From contig NC_092050.1 of NCBI RefSeq assembly GCF_003086295.3, positions 149,736,699 through 149,800,698 of the forward strand: a stretch of DNA of 64,000 nucleotides. The letters run 5' to 3'. Both the position numbers and the translations under genes were made by a program. Under the pieces are notes generated by a model, which made no database searches, was not told the DNA's origin, and saw nothing but the letters and a program-made list of their open reading frames with translations. Origin of the DNA: Arachis hypogaea (taxonomy: Eukaryota > Streptophyta > Magnoliopsida > Fabales > Fabaceae). Positions 11,798-21,219 of the stretch are shown here, in pieces. How positions within the stretch are numbered: the first letter of the stretch is position 1; the number at the start of each line of letters is the position of its first letter.

Positions 11798-12349
11798 GGG
11801 TAAAGTATTAAATTGGTCTCCTAGGTTTGGACATAATTCTGTTTTGATCCTTAAGGTTTAAAGTGTTCTATTTGAATCCAAAAAAGTTTCATTTAGCATC
11901 AATTTAGTCTGACAGTGAGGTCAAAATTAAATAATTAACAAAATATCCTACATAACAACAGTTCAAGAACAAAATCGATAATCTGGAGAACAAGTACAAG
12001 CTTCAGAGGCACAAAATCAACCATTGATGCATCAATACATTTATTTATCATTTTCTTTAGTTTTATAGAAAATATTTTATTTATATTATAAAAAAATAAT
12101 AAATAAATGTATTGATGTATCAATGGTTGATTTTATGCCTCTGGAGCTTGTACTTGTTCTCCAGATTATCGATTTTGTTCTTGTACTGTTGTTATGTAGG
12201 ACATTTTGTTAATTATTTAATTTTGACCTCACTGTGGGACTAAATTGATGCTAAATGAAACTTTTTTGAATTCAAATAGAACACTTTAAACCTTAAGAAC
12301 CAAAACAGAATTACACCCAAACCTAGAGGACCAATTTAGTACTTTACCC
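11798..12349. mobile_element. Foldback MULE-like MITE with perfect 9 bp target duplication
   Basis: A 552 bp insert that is nearly all inverted repeat: arms of about 250 bp start GGGTAAAGTA at both ends and meet in a short AT-rich centre near 12,065-12,090. It is flanked by TAGAATAAT at 11,789-11,797 and 12,350-12,358. Copy B has a single TAGAATAAT at 52,307-52,315, the empty site. A 9 bp target duplication with long termini points to Mutator-like transposition. There is no coding capacity. Confidence 0.92.
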
Positions 12350-12358
12350 TAGAATAAT

Positions 12359-13488
12359 CTTAAAAAAAGAGTAAAGGACAAATAGGTCCCTAAACATAAT
12401 AAATGAGTTAAAAAAAAAAAACAAAAAACAAAAGAACAAACTAACGAATAATGATAGATTGCTGACCACTCTAATCCAAAATCACTTTAATCTAAAATCA
12501 AATAAAATAAAATCTGAGTTACAAACCAGGATGAATGTTGTAAACAGGGAATATTGCATGTCGATATCAAACCAAGATGAATGTTGCAAACTTCTTAGAT
12601 TCAAGAATGACATTGATCCGGTAATGATCACCAGAAAATTATAAAAAAATCAAAATACCAAAATAGACATCAGAATACAAAATTTACAACTTAGAACCTA
12701 ATTACCCAAATTTAAAAATCCAGAATCAAATAACCCTAAATAAAAATTAGAATCAGAAAATTCAGAACTAAGAACCTAATTATCCTAAATAAAAAATTCA
12801 GAATCAAATCAACCCTAAATAGAAATCATAATCAGAAAATTCAGAACTCTAAACTTAATTACCCTAAATCAGAAATCCAAAATCAAATCAATCACGGTGA
12901 GGAGTGAAGAGGAGAAGCAGCAGTAAAGCATGTGTGAGCAGTGTTCTATGACTTACCCAGTTACCCGGCGCAAAGAGGTGACAACAAGCAAAGGCGCGAC
13001 AAACAGAGAAGAGGTGATGACCGACGTGATGTATCGTGACCTGACTGACAGACTCCGTGCTGCGGTGTGCGTGATGTATTGTGACCTGACTGACGTCCAC
13101 TCCACAGTGCGTGAGAGGTGGCGGTGATGGACTGAAGGGTGGGAGGTAGCGCCGTAGCGGTAAAGGACTGAGAGGGCGAGAGGTGGCGGTCGGTGGTGGT
13201 GATGGTGCGACCGTGCGTGGTTCAGAGAGGGCAAGAGGCTGAGGTTTGAGGGTGGTGAAGAGTTCAGAGACTAGGTTGAAGATTATGAATTGCAAGTGTG
13301 ACGGCTAGGATTTTCACTTTCCTTTATATATATATATTAAGGGTATTCTAGTCTTTTTACATAAACGGAGTTTAAACGGGTCTCCACGGGACGGGAACCT
13401 CTATCCCCGTCCCCGCCCCGTTTAATATACGGGGCCCCGTCCCCCGTCTCCGCGGGTACCCGTCCCGCTGGAGATTTTTGCCATCCCT
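12359..13488. other. Degenerate repeats and a hAT-like terminus
   Basis: No confident gene. At 12,680-12,890 a unit containing CCTAAATAAAAATT, CAGAATCA and AATTCAGAACT repeats about three times. At 13,025-13,105 a GTGATGTATCGTGACCTGACTGAC motif occurs twice. ORFs of 90-135 aa on the minus strand at 12,888-13,295 are Pro/Ser/His-rich and look spurious. The right end, 13,375-13,488, is a run of CCCGTCCC and GCGGG motifs ending TTTTTGCCATCCCTAA, the form of a hAT-like MITE terminus. I did not find the matching left end. Confidence 0.45.
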
Positions 13489-14284
13489 AATCTCACCCTT
13501 CATTGTTCTCTTTTTCTTATTTATTTTTGGTTTCACTTATGAAATTAAAGGTGAGAGATCACACTTTATTCTATCAAGTGTTAAAAAAATGGAGATGATC
13601 CATTTCCTAAATCAGTAACTCTCCACCTACACACATCTCTCACACGATAGAAGCTAAGAATAATTTCCCACCATGTAAAAGTCGTCCCTACAGAGCAGGA
13701 ACTATTGTATAGTTGGTAGTGGTACCCATCTTTCTTTGAAACCGTTAGCTACTAACATCTCCATAAATCACATTAACTCGGATAATCTTGACCCAATTTT
13801 TAACTTTACTCCACTAAAACACTTATTGATGACTTTGGCATTGAATTCACATACCACCACAAAGTAGAATCGACTTAGAGGAATGTCGTGGAGCTCATGG
13901 GCCTCGTTCATGGTCACAACGACCGTTTAACATAGTTGGATACTAAATTAGCCTGACAAACAAAGGCGGAACAATAATTGCATCAGGAGTTGCAATGGAT
14001 AAAGGCGGATGAGAAAATCTGACATCTAGATGCAGAACTCAAGGAGAAGAAAACTCAGAATATTGATCCGATCCGCAAGACTGTTAGGTCAGATGGAATC
14101 CAATCCAATTCAATCTACACATTAATAGGATTGGATCACAGATTTTAGGTATCTTTATATCCGATTTATATATTTAATCTGCATTTTTAGGGATCCGAAA
14201 AAAAAAAACGAGTAAATATTTCTTTTATGTTCTATTTCAACTAATAATTATTATATATATTGTATTATTATATTTAAAAATATT
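13489..14284. other. Unassigned degenerate stretch
   Basis: No intact gene or element ends. At 13,890-14,090 the plus strand reads like decayed charged retroelement protein (for example HQELQWIKADEK) with several stops. This is too little to assign. A run of AATCCAATCC motifs lies at 14,095-14,125. Confidence 0.35.
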
Positions 14285-15340
14285 TATGATATATATTTAA
14301 AAAGGTTGTGAGGTGCTTCCGATAATCTTCCCTCATCTTGGTCAGACACAAACTGGCCACCGAGTTCAATAGCCCATCGACTTCCAAGCACTCATTGTTG
14401 AACCTATCTAGGTGTTTTCTTGTGGGTTTGTCTGGTAGTTGGGTGATTTCGAGAAGGTTGATTGGGTATTTTGTCTTTGTGATCCGTGGGGGTAAATTGT
14501 GCCATAAATTTTTTAGAGATGTCAAATCTAGGGGTGGCTACACTACTCGAACCTGTAGGTACCCACCCGTCTCTACTCGCTCGGGACGGATTTTTGGGCG
14601 GGGTGGGTTTAGGTTAAACCCGTCTCTACCCGCTCCGGTGTATATATATATATATATATAATATATATAAAATAATTAATAAAAGAATTAATAATATTAT
14701 ATTATATTTAAATTTTTATTTTAATTTATGTTATGTATGTAATAATGGTTATATAAATTTTAAAATTTAATTTTATTTGTTAGATTTTAATAATTATAGA
14801 GATGGATAGGAGCGGGGCGGGTTAGAGTTTAACTTTTTACTACCCGCGGGCAGAAACGGAACGGGTTCGATGCGGATTATTATAGGGCGGGATCAGGGTC
14901 GGGTAGGGCAAAAACTGCCCTATTGCCACCCATAATCAAAATAGGATATCGAGCCGTTCGGAAGGGCGTTGAATCACTTGATGGCTGGGCCAGCCAGTGT
15001 CACCGGGAAGGCCCTGCACCGAACCGCATTGGCTGCTCCCTCTAGGTTCATTTTGGCCTCGAAGGCTATTAAGTGCTCTTGAGGATCTTTAGTGCCATCA
15101 TAATTCTTGTCAGTTAGTTTCTTAAAACCTTTTGACATCTTGGCCTTTAGGACTCTTTCGGTGAATGGAGTAGCCCCATTATCACGTGTTCACTTCTTCT
15201 TCGCATGAAATCTTTTTGGTGTATCCTTTTGTCATCATCACGATGGCATTTGGATTCCCGATATCTGCTGTGATTCCGGCATCTACTGTGATGTTGGTTT
15301 GGCGATCTCTCGTTCTTCTGCTCTCGTCGCGACATGGTCT
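14285..15340 (-). pseudogene. Tat-type gypsy gag fragment, split by a MITE
   Basis: The minus strand encodes part of a retrotransposon Gag. At about 15,178-14,940 it reads TPFTERV, KNYDGTKDPQEHLIAFEAKM and AFPVTLAGPAIK, followed by a stop where Trp is expected. After the MITE at 14,529-14,934 the match resumes with FDISKKFMAQFT, then a frame shift and LDRFNNECLEVDGL to KHLTT near 14,290, where it breaks off. The order is that of the plant retrotransposon gag domain (PF03732 type). The charged stretch at 15,147-15,335 may be its N-terminal part. It is dead: stop, frame shift, insertion and truncation. It may belong to the same element as the pol at 18,940-21,219 or to a neighbour. Confidence 0.75.
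14529..14934. mobile_element. hAT-like MITE inside gag
   Basis: A 406 bp insert with terminal inverted repeats TAGGGGTGGC and GCCACCCATA. The flanks GTCAAATC and ATCAAAAT agree at 5 of 8 positions, consistent with a decayed 8 bp hAT target duplication. Removing it restores the expected gag order across the join. Inside it is AT-rich with a (TA)n run at about 14,641-14,661 and ACCCGTCTCTACCCGC motifs near both ends. There is no coding sequence. Confidence 0.75.
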
Positions 15341-15639
15341 AGGAGACCGCCTCGCTCGTGCACTCCCGTTGGTACTGTTCTTTAGAGGCGACCTAGCCTT
15401 CCAAGGTCTGCATCTGATAGTGGAGCTCCCGGATTATCCGGTTTGCATAAGTGTTATCTACCAGCTATCCTCAAAGCCCGACTTCTTGGAAAGAAAGCGT
15501 GAGTAGAATCTGACCTCTTCGAGGGAGGTCGGTTGTTAACAAAGGCCAATCTTTGGATTGGGCCTTCTTGGCTTATTTAGTCCTAGGCCTTAGTGTTGGG
15601 TCAGGGTATGAACAGTGCCCCTACTTGAGTCTGATCTCT

Positions 15640-16030
15640 TTTGTTAATGAGTAGGATTCGAGTATTTGAACTTGGTCTTGTAACCGATGTGATTTTTAGA
15701 ACCGACGTGATTTTTAGAACTGACGTGATTCAAATTTCTTCAACAGTCACGTCTAACCAAACGTCGTGTCCGTTAAAGTTTTTGTATTTACACGTGGGAG
15801 CAATTACATTGGTAACGGCGCGTCTCTTTAATGATGGCGCCAATTTTACGATTTTGCCCTTGGCGTATTTATAAATACTTTTTCCTCTCTTTTCTTTATC
15901 TTCTTTTGTCTTTTGAAATCCCTTACTTGCAATCCTTACTTTTTCAAAGAGAGAGCGTTTTAGCCTTCCTTCTTGGGGTGTTGCGATTACTGTTGCCTCT
16001 GCTTCTCTTCGCTTCTACCAACAAAGGTTA
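15640..16030 (+). promoter_or_regulatory. Putative promoter and leader of the plus-strand extra ORF
   Basis: TATTTATAAATA at 15,866-15,877 has the form of a TATA box. It is preceded by several ACGTGATT/CACGTGGG motifs (about 15,690-15,800) and followed by a pyrimidine-rich leader and a possible intron donor AAAG/GTTAGT near 16,026. It sits just upstream of a plus-strand ORF that runs against the retroelement gag and pol. Function is inference from base pattern only. Confidence 0.45.
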
Positions 16031-16232
16031 GTTTTTCTTTCTCCTTTTTTTAGTGCTTTATTTTGTGCATTTGGAGGAGTTTTTCATGTTTGCAGTAAGT
16101 TTATTGGTAGGTCTAGTGACTCTATTCTTTTTGAGGGACTGCTTTGGCCTTTTAGAGACCCTGTTTTTGATCTTTTTTACATTTTCCTCTGTAGGTCTCG
16201 TCGCCTTTCTCCTATTTTTTTACTGGAAAAAG

Positions 16233-18112
16233 ATGACTTCTCACGTTTCTGAGTGGGTAGATGATACGGTTCTTGGGGTAGACACAGACTATATCACCGA
16301 TCTCCACACCCACCATAGAATTTTTGGCTCTGATGATAATGAGCCCAAGTATGAGTTGATTACCCCGGGTCCTAAAGACCGGGTTTATTTTGGGGAGGCT
16401 ACTGAAGCTGACCCTCCTTTCTTTTTATGTACGATTGTTCGTTTACCCATCTGGGGGTTCTTCTACCATTTTCTGACTTTGAAATAGCTGTATTGTCTCA
16501 TTGTCGCGTCGCTCCCACCCAACTTCACCCTAACTCTTGGGGTTTCATGAAAATTTACTAACTTGTTAGCTGAGAATTAGATTTTCTGACTTCTTTGAAG
16601 ATTTTCTTTTATCTTTTTCATATGACCAAGCCCTTCAGTGGGCAAAATAATAAGCAGCAGTAGGTATCTTTCCGGGCCATTCAAGCTCGGAGAGTTTTCT
16701 CCATGTTTGACGAGTCCTTTCATGATTTCAAGAATTTTTCTTCAAAATCCAAGTAGTAAAGGGTCACCATCCCTTTTTTCTTGATGAACATTTCATCCCC
16801 TTCTTTCCTCTATATTGGCTAAAGGCTTCTCCTGTAGAAAAGTACGGTCCAGATGATTTGGATGAAGTTGAGAAGACCATAGTGGGGTTCTTCCAGGAAG
16901 CTTGGGGGAGAGCCCTTACCTGGATACCAAAAAATTTTTTCAGGGGTCTCCGAGTTTTGTGCGGACCCAATTAGGTAGCTGCATTGTTGATTTTGATAAC
17001 TTCCGACTTGTAATCTTTCGATTTGTTGCTTCCAACTTGTGGTCTTCTGATTTGTAAACTAACTCTTTGTTTTCTCCTTTTTCAGAGATGGTGAAGAAAG
17101 GTTCTAGCGCCTCTTACCAAAAAGTCCAGGAGGCCAAGAGGAGGTCTCAGGCCCAGGTTGATGCTGCCAGGGCTGCTGGCGCTCCTCCTCCTCCTCCTCT
17201 CCCTCGTGATCTGGGGACTTCTCGTCCGATCTTGGTAACTTCGTCTTCTGCTTCTCCTTTTCCTCCTCCCATCCTTCAGCCCGTTCCTTCCCTGAATCCA
17301 CCCAGAAAAAATGCAAGACTTCTGGCTCATCTTCTGGGGATTCCTCCTTTGATGGTCCCAAGTTCGTTCAAAATCACATCTTTCCCCATACTCAAATTAG
17401 TACGGATGATGCTTCCGTTCGAAACCATCTTAATACTATGGTTCAGGGGAGTGTTCAGGCAGCTGGGGTATGCACGAGGCTCCTTGATATTTTGGAAAAA
17501 ACTCTCCTTAGCTCTTTGGGCTCTACCCAAAAGGTTGAGGAGTTAGAGGGGAGGATCTTCCTTTATCAAGAGAAAGAGAAAAGGCTTAAGGAGGAGGTCG
17601 CTGAGCTAAGGAAAGAGAGGACTCAACTCCAGGAGAGGGAGAAGATGTTGATGGGCCAGTGTGGCATGGCGGAGGGCCTTAAGAAAAAGGTGGAGCAGAA
17701 TTATGTCAGACTTTTTGGGGAGAATCTTGACCTGAAGAAGGAACTGGCAAGAGGTCGGGAGGCTTATTAGGATCTAGAAGACTCCATGGCGGAGAGCTCA
17801 GAGGAGGACTGGAGGATCTTCAAGGAACAAGTCGGCGTTATCGCTCCTGACCTGGACCTTTTCCCTCTCGATCCTAATAAGATAATCGTGAATGGGGCTA
17901 TTGTTTCTCCTCCTCGACCTTAGACTGACTCCGATCTGAAGACTCGCGGACAGATGATAATAGAGTCTCCTCCTCGTGAGGAGTAACAAGAAGGAGACCT
18001 GCCGAGTTCTTCAGAGGTTCCCGCTCAAGATCCTGAAGAGACTGCTCCGTCCTCCCCTGCTGCTGATCTGACCTCCCTTCCTGCTGGTGATTCCAATCTT
18101 TCTTCCACTTAA
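16233..18112 (+). pseudogene. Extra antisense ORF of a Tat-type gypsy element (PF04195-like), decayed
   Basis: The plus strand, opposite to pol and gag, encodes a protein I place in the plant 'putative gypsy type transposon' family (PF04195, Transposase_28). It starts MTSHVSEWVDD at 16,233. After a one-base frame shift near 16,425 the frame reads MYDC and THLGVLLPFSDFEIAVLSHC, then PTQLHPNSWGFMKIY, a stop, and PVEKYGPDDLDEVEKTI to about 16,970. A likely intron ends in TTTTTCAG at 17,085. A second part starts MVKKGSSASYQKVQEAKRR, has a Pro-rich stretch, another frame shift, then a coiled coil with many Glu/Lys (about 17,530-17,770), and an acidic Ser/Pro tail ending at 18,112. At least two frame shifts and several stops make it non-functional. 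Such antisense ORFs are known as extra cargo of Tat/Retand elements; their function is unknown. Confidence 0.65.
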
Positions 18113-18939
18113 TTGATTTCTGGCTATTTTGGGGCCTGGCCTATGGGCCCATTTTTTGAACAATTTTATTATCTTTTTGTGGTGATTTTGTTGTTGACTT
18201 TCCTAGCCTTTTATAGCTGTTAACAAAAAATGCGTTTAATTTCTACACCTTTTTTGGATAAGGGGTTTAAGATTAATTGGTGTGTGCATGCTTTTCTGCA
18301 ATTTTTTCTTTGTTAGGTTTTTTTATGAAAAAAGCCCCTTTGATCTTTTTGTTTTGGAAAAACCTTTTATCTGGGCAGGCTGTATTTTGTCTAAGTTATT
18401 TGGATTTTTCAAAGACTTGAGACAGCTTCTGTCTTTATTTTTGATGGTTTTCCTTTTATCTCTTTTTGCATTCCTCATAAATTCAAATTTTCTTATTTGA
18501 ATTGTTCATAACTTAGGTTATTTTCGCGATGCATTTCAATTCTTTCTCGGTTTTTCTGACTTATTGGTCGTGGTATTTCCGAGTTATCATGATCTGCTTT
18601 TATAACCTCTTTACACCGACTTGTACCTCGTCATTTTATCCTGCCGACCACGTAGGTCGGGCATAGAATTTTTACGTTTTGTCAAGCTTAAGTCGGCATG
18701 TTTCGTAGAAAAATGATAATAACTAACGGAATTTTACAAAGAGATGTAGAGAAAGATCTTTATTTATTGGTGAAGGTACTTTTTGCTACTAAGGGGTTAA
18801 AAATGGTTGTCCCTTAGCCTCCACTTTGATGCCTCGTTAAAACCTCCTTCAGAAAAACCCTTCTTTTTGGGAAAAAACCACGAAGTCGGGAAAAAGAGTA
18901 CATCAGGGAGTGGAGTTCGCTTTTAACTATAGTACCTTT
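18113..18939. other. Spacer between extra ORF and pol; possible retroelement 3' region
   Basis: No gene seen. T-rich on the plus strand, with GTCGG motifs (18,640-18,700 and 18,885-18,900) like those around the integrase. It probably belongs to the retroelement's non-coding 3' part. I could not define TG...CA LTR ends here. Confidence 0.4.
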
Positions 18940-21219
18940 TCATATTACAAGCATGCCAGGACCTAGGTAATTCGTGTCGTTCAAGTCGGTCACCTTGTAG
19001 TAGCCTTTTCCTAGGACCTCACTAATTTTGTATGGCCCTTTCCAGTTAGCAATAAGCTTTCCATTTCCAGACTTGTTGATGCCAATATCGTTTCTTATCA
19101 AAACCAAGTCGTCTGTTATGAAGCTTCTTCGAATGACTTTCTTATTGTATCTGTTTGTCATCCTTTGCTTCAGCGCTGCTTCTCTTATCTGGTCTTGTTC
19201 TCAGACTTCGGGAAGTAACTTAAGTTCTTCTTTGTGCCCCTATACGTTATCGACCTCGTCGTAGAAGTTCACCCTTGGACTTTGCTCGTTGATTTCAACT
19301 GGTATTATGGCTTCTGTGCCATAAGCAAGTCGGAAGGGTGTTTCTCCTGTGGTAGACTGAGGTGTAATCCGATATGCCCATAATACTTGAGGGAGTTCCT
19401 CAGTCCATGCTCCCTTTGCCTCTTCTAACCTTTTCATTAAACCTGCCAGTATAACTTTATTTGCTGCCTCAGTTTGCCCATTTGCTTGTGGGTGCTCTAC
19501 CGAAGTGAACTGATGCTTGATCTGCATGCTAGCTACCAGGTTTTTGAAGGAAGAATCGGTGAACTGAGTGCCATTATCAGTGGTGATGGAATGGAGTACC
19601 CTATACCTTGTGATAATGTTCTTGTAGAGGAACTTCCGACTTCTCTGGGCTATGATGGTAGCTAACGGTTCTGCTTCTATCCACTTTGTGAAGTAGTCTA
19701 CTCCCACTATTAGATATTTTACTTGCCCAGGCGCTTGGGGAAAGGGTCCTAATAGATCCAATCCCCATTTTGCAAAAGGCCATGGAAAAGTTATGCTAAT
19801 GAGCTCCTCAGAGGGAGTGACGTGGAAGTTTGCATGCATTTGGCATGGCTGATACTTCTTCACGAACTCGGTGGCATCTTTTTGCAAGATTGGCCAGTAG
19901 AACCCAACTCGGATTACTTTTTTAGCCAACGACCTTGCTCCGAGATGATTTTCACAGATACCATTGTGGACTTCCTCAAGTACCTCGGTTTTTTTTGAGG
20001 TCGGGACGCACTTCAATAATGGTGTCGATATTCCCCTTTTATAGAGAACATTTTCCACCAAGGTATAATTTTGTGCTTCCCTTCGAATTTTCTTGGCCTA
20101 TTTTTCCTCTTTGGGTAGGATGTCGAACATCATGTATTCGATTAGTGGATTTATCCATCCGAGGTCTAATCCGGATACTTTGAGGATGTCTTGTCTGGCC
20201 TCTGTTTTTGTGACAGAGGGTTCTTGGAGAGTTTCTTGGATCAGGCTTCTATTATTCCCTCCTGGCTTGGTACTTGCTAGTTTGGAGAGGGCGTCTGCTC
20301 TGATGTTAAGATCCCGGGTTATGTGTTTGACCTCAGTTTCGGCAAATCGCCCTAGATACTCCAAAGTTTTGTCTAAGTACCTTTTCATGTTAGGGTCTTT
20401 CGCCTGGTACTCTCCATTGATTTGTGAAGTCACCACCTGAGAGTTGCTGAACACAACTACTTTGGTTGCGCCGACCTCTTCTGCCAGTTTTAACCCTACA
20501 ATCAAGGCTTCATATTCTACTTGATTGTTGGAGGCTGAGAATTCAAATTTGAGGGAGACTTCTACTTGAGTTCCCTCTTGGTTGACTAAGATTATGTTTG
20601 TACCACTTCCAACTTTGTTGGAGGATCCATCTACGTATAGCTCCCATGTAGTGGAAGCTTCTTCTTGATCTCCTGCATATTCTGCCACGAAGTCGGTGAG
20701 GCATTGGTCTTTGATTGCCGTCCAAGTTTTGTACTTAAGGTCGAACTTGGATAGCTCTATGGCCCATTGAACCATTCTACCCGCAATATCCGTCTTTTGG
20801 AGGATTTGCTTCATGGGTTGGTTCGTTCGAACTCTTATTGTGTGAGCTTGAAAATAAGTCCGTAGCCTTCGAGAGGCTACTATTAAGGCATACGCAAACT
20901 TCTCCAATTTTTTATACCTTAATTCAGGGCCTTCTAGAACTTTGCTAGTGAAGTATACAGGATGTTGCTCGACCTCGTCTTCCCGTATTAGAGCTGATGC
21001 TACAACTTTGTCAGCTACGGACAAATACAGGACGAGTTCTTTCCCAATTTTAAGTCGGGTCAGAATAGGAGGCTGGTTTCAAAACCTTTTGAACTCCTAG
21101 AATGCTTCTTCGCACTCATGAGTCCATTCGAACTGGCATCCTTTTCTTAGTAAAGAAAAGAGTGGTAGGGATCTTAACGCCAATCCTGCCAAGAACCTGG
21201 AGAGGGCTGCAAGTCGGCC
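18940..21219 (-). pseudogene. Tat-lineage Ty3/gypsy pol fragment: RNase H, second RNase H, integrase
   Basis: Read leftwards from 21,219: GRLAALSRF-type thumb region, a degenerate gypsy RNase H, a second archaeal-type RNase H, then integrase and its C-terminal domain. The first RNase H lacks the usual first Asp (LYLSVADKAV) and the TDH motif (TNQPMK). The second has ELYVDGSSN and EYEALIVGLKLA but FSNSQ in place of FSDSQ, so a catalytic Asp is lost, and ends with RADALSKLAS. The integrase keeps WGLDLLGP, TDNGTQF and NGQTEAANK (D, D, E), but the zinc finger reads KKYQPCQMH, with one Cys lost. In-frame stops lie near 20,098 and 19,240, and a third before the C-terminal domain (18,940-19,161). 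Two RNase H domains mark the Tat lineage. The RT core, protease and gag are not joined to it: at 21,219 the sequence passes into the tandem array, whose first unit is the right end of this fragment. Confidence 0.9.

Larger units (their letters stand above)
2025..12370. repeat. Duplicated flank, copy A
   Basis: Directly repeated at 37,455-52,325. The offset is a constant 35,012 bases from about 2,499 to 4,400 with very few differences, and about 35,010 to about 5,480. Beyond about 6,060 the copies still align but with many more substitutions and small indels. Copy A keeps 411 bp (about 2,088-2,498) that copy B lacks. It carries three insertions absent from B: 8,835-9,885, 10,052-11,477 and 11,798-12,349. 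Similarity to B stops at about 12,370. No intact gene was found in it. Confidence 0.9.

Noticed and set aside
12888..13295. 135 aa and 93 aa minus-strand ORFs rich in Pro, Ser and His
   Set aside because: Composition follows GC-rich minisatellite DNA next to a hAT-like terminus; there is no recognisable protein.
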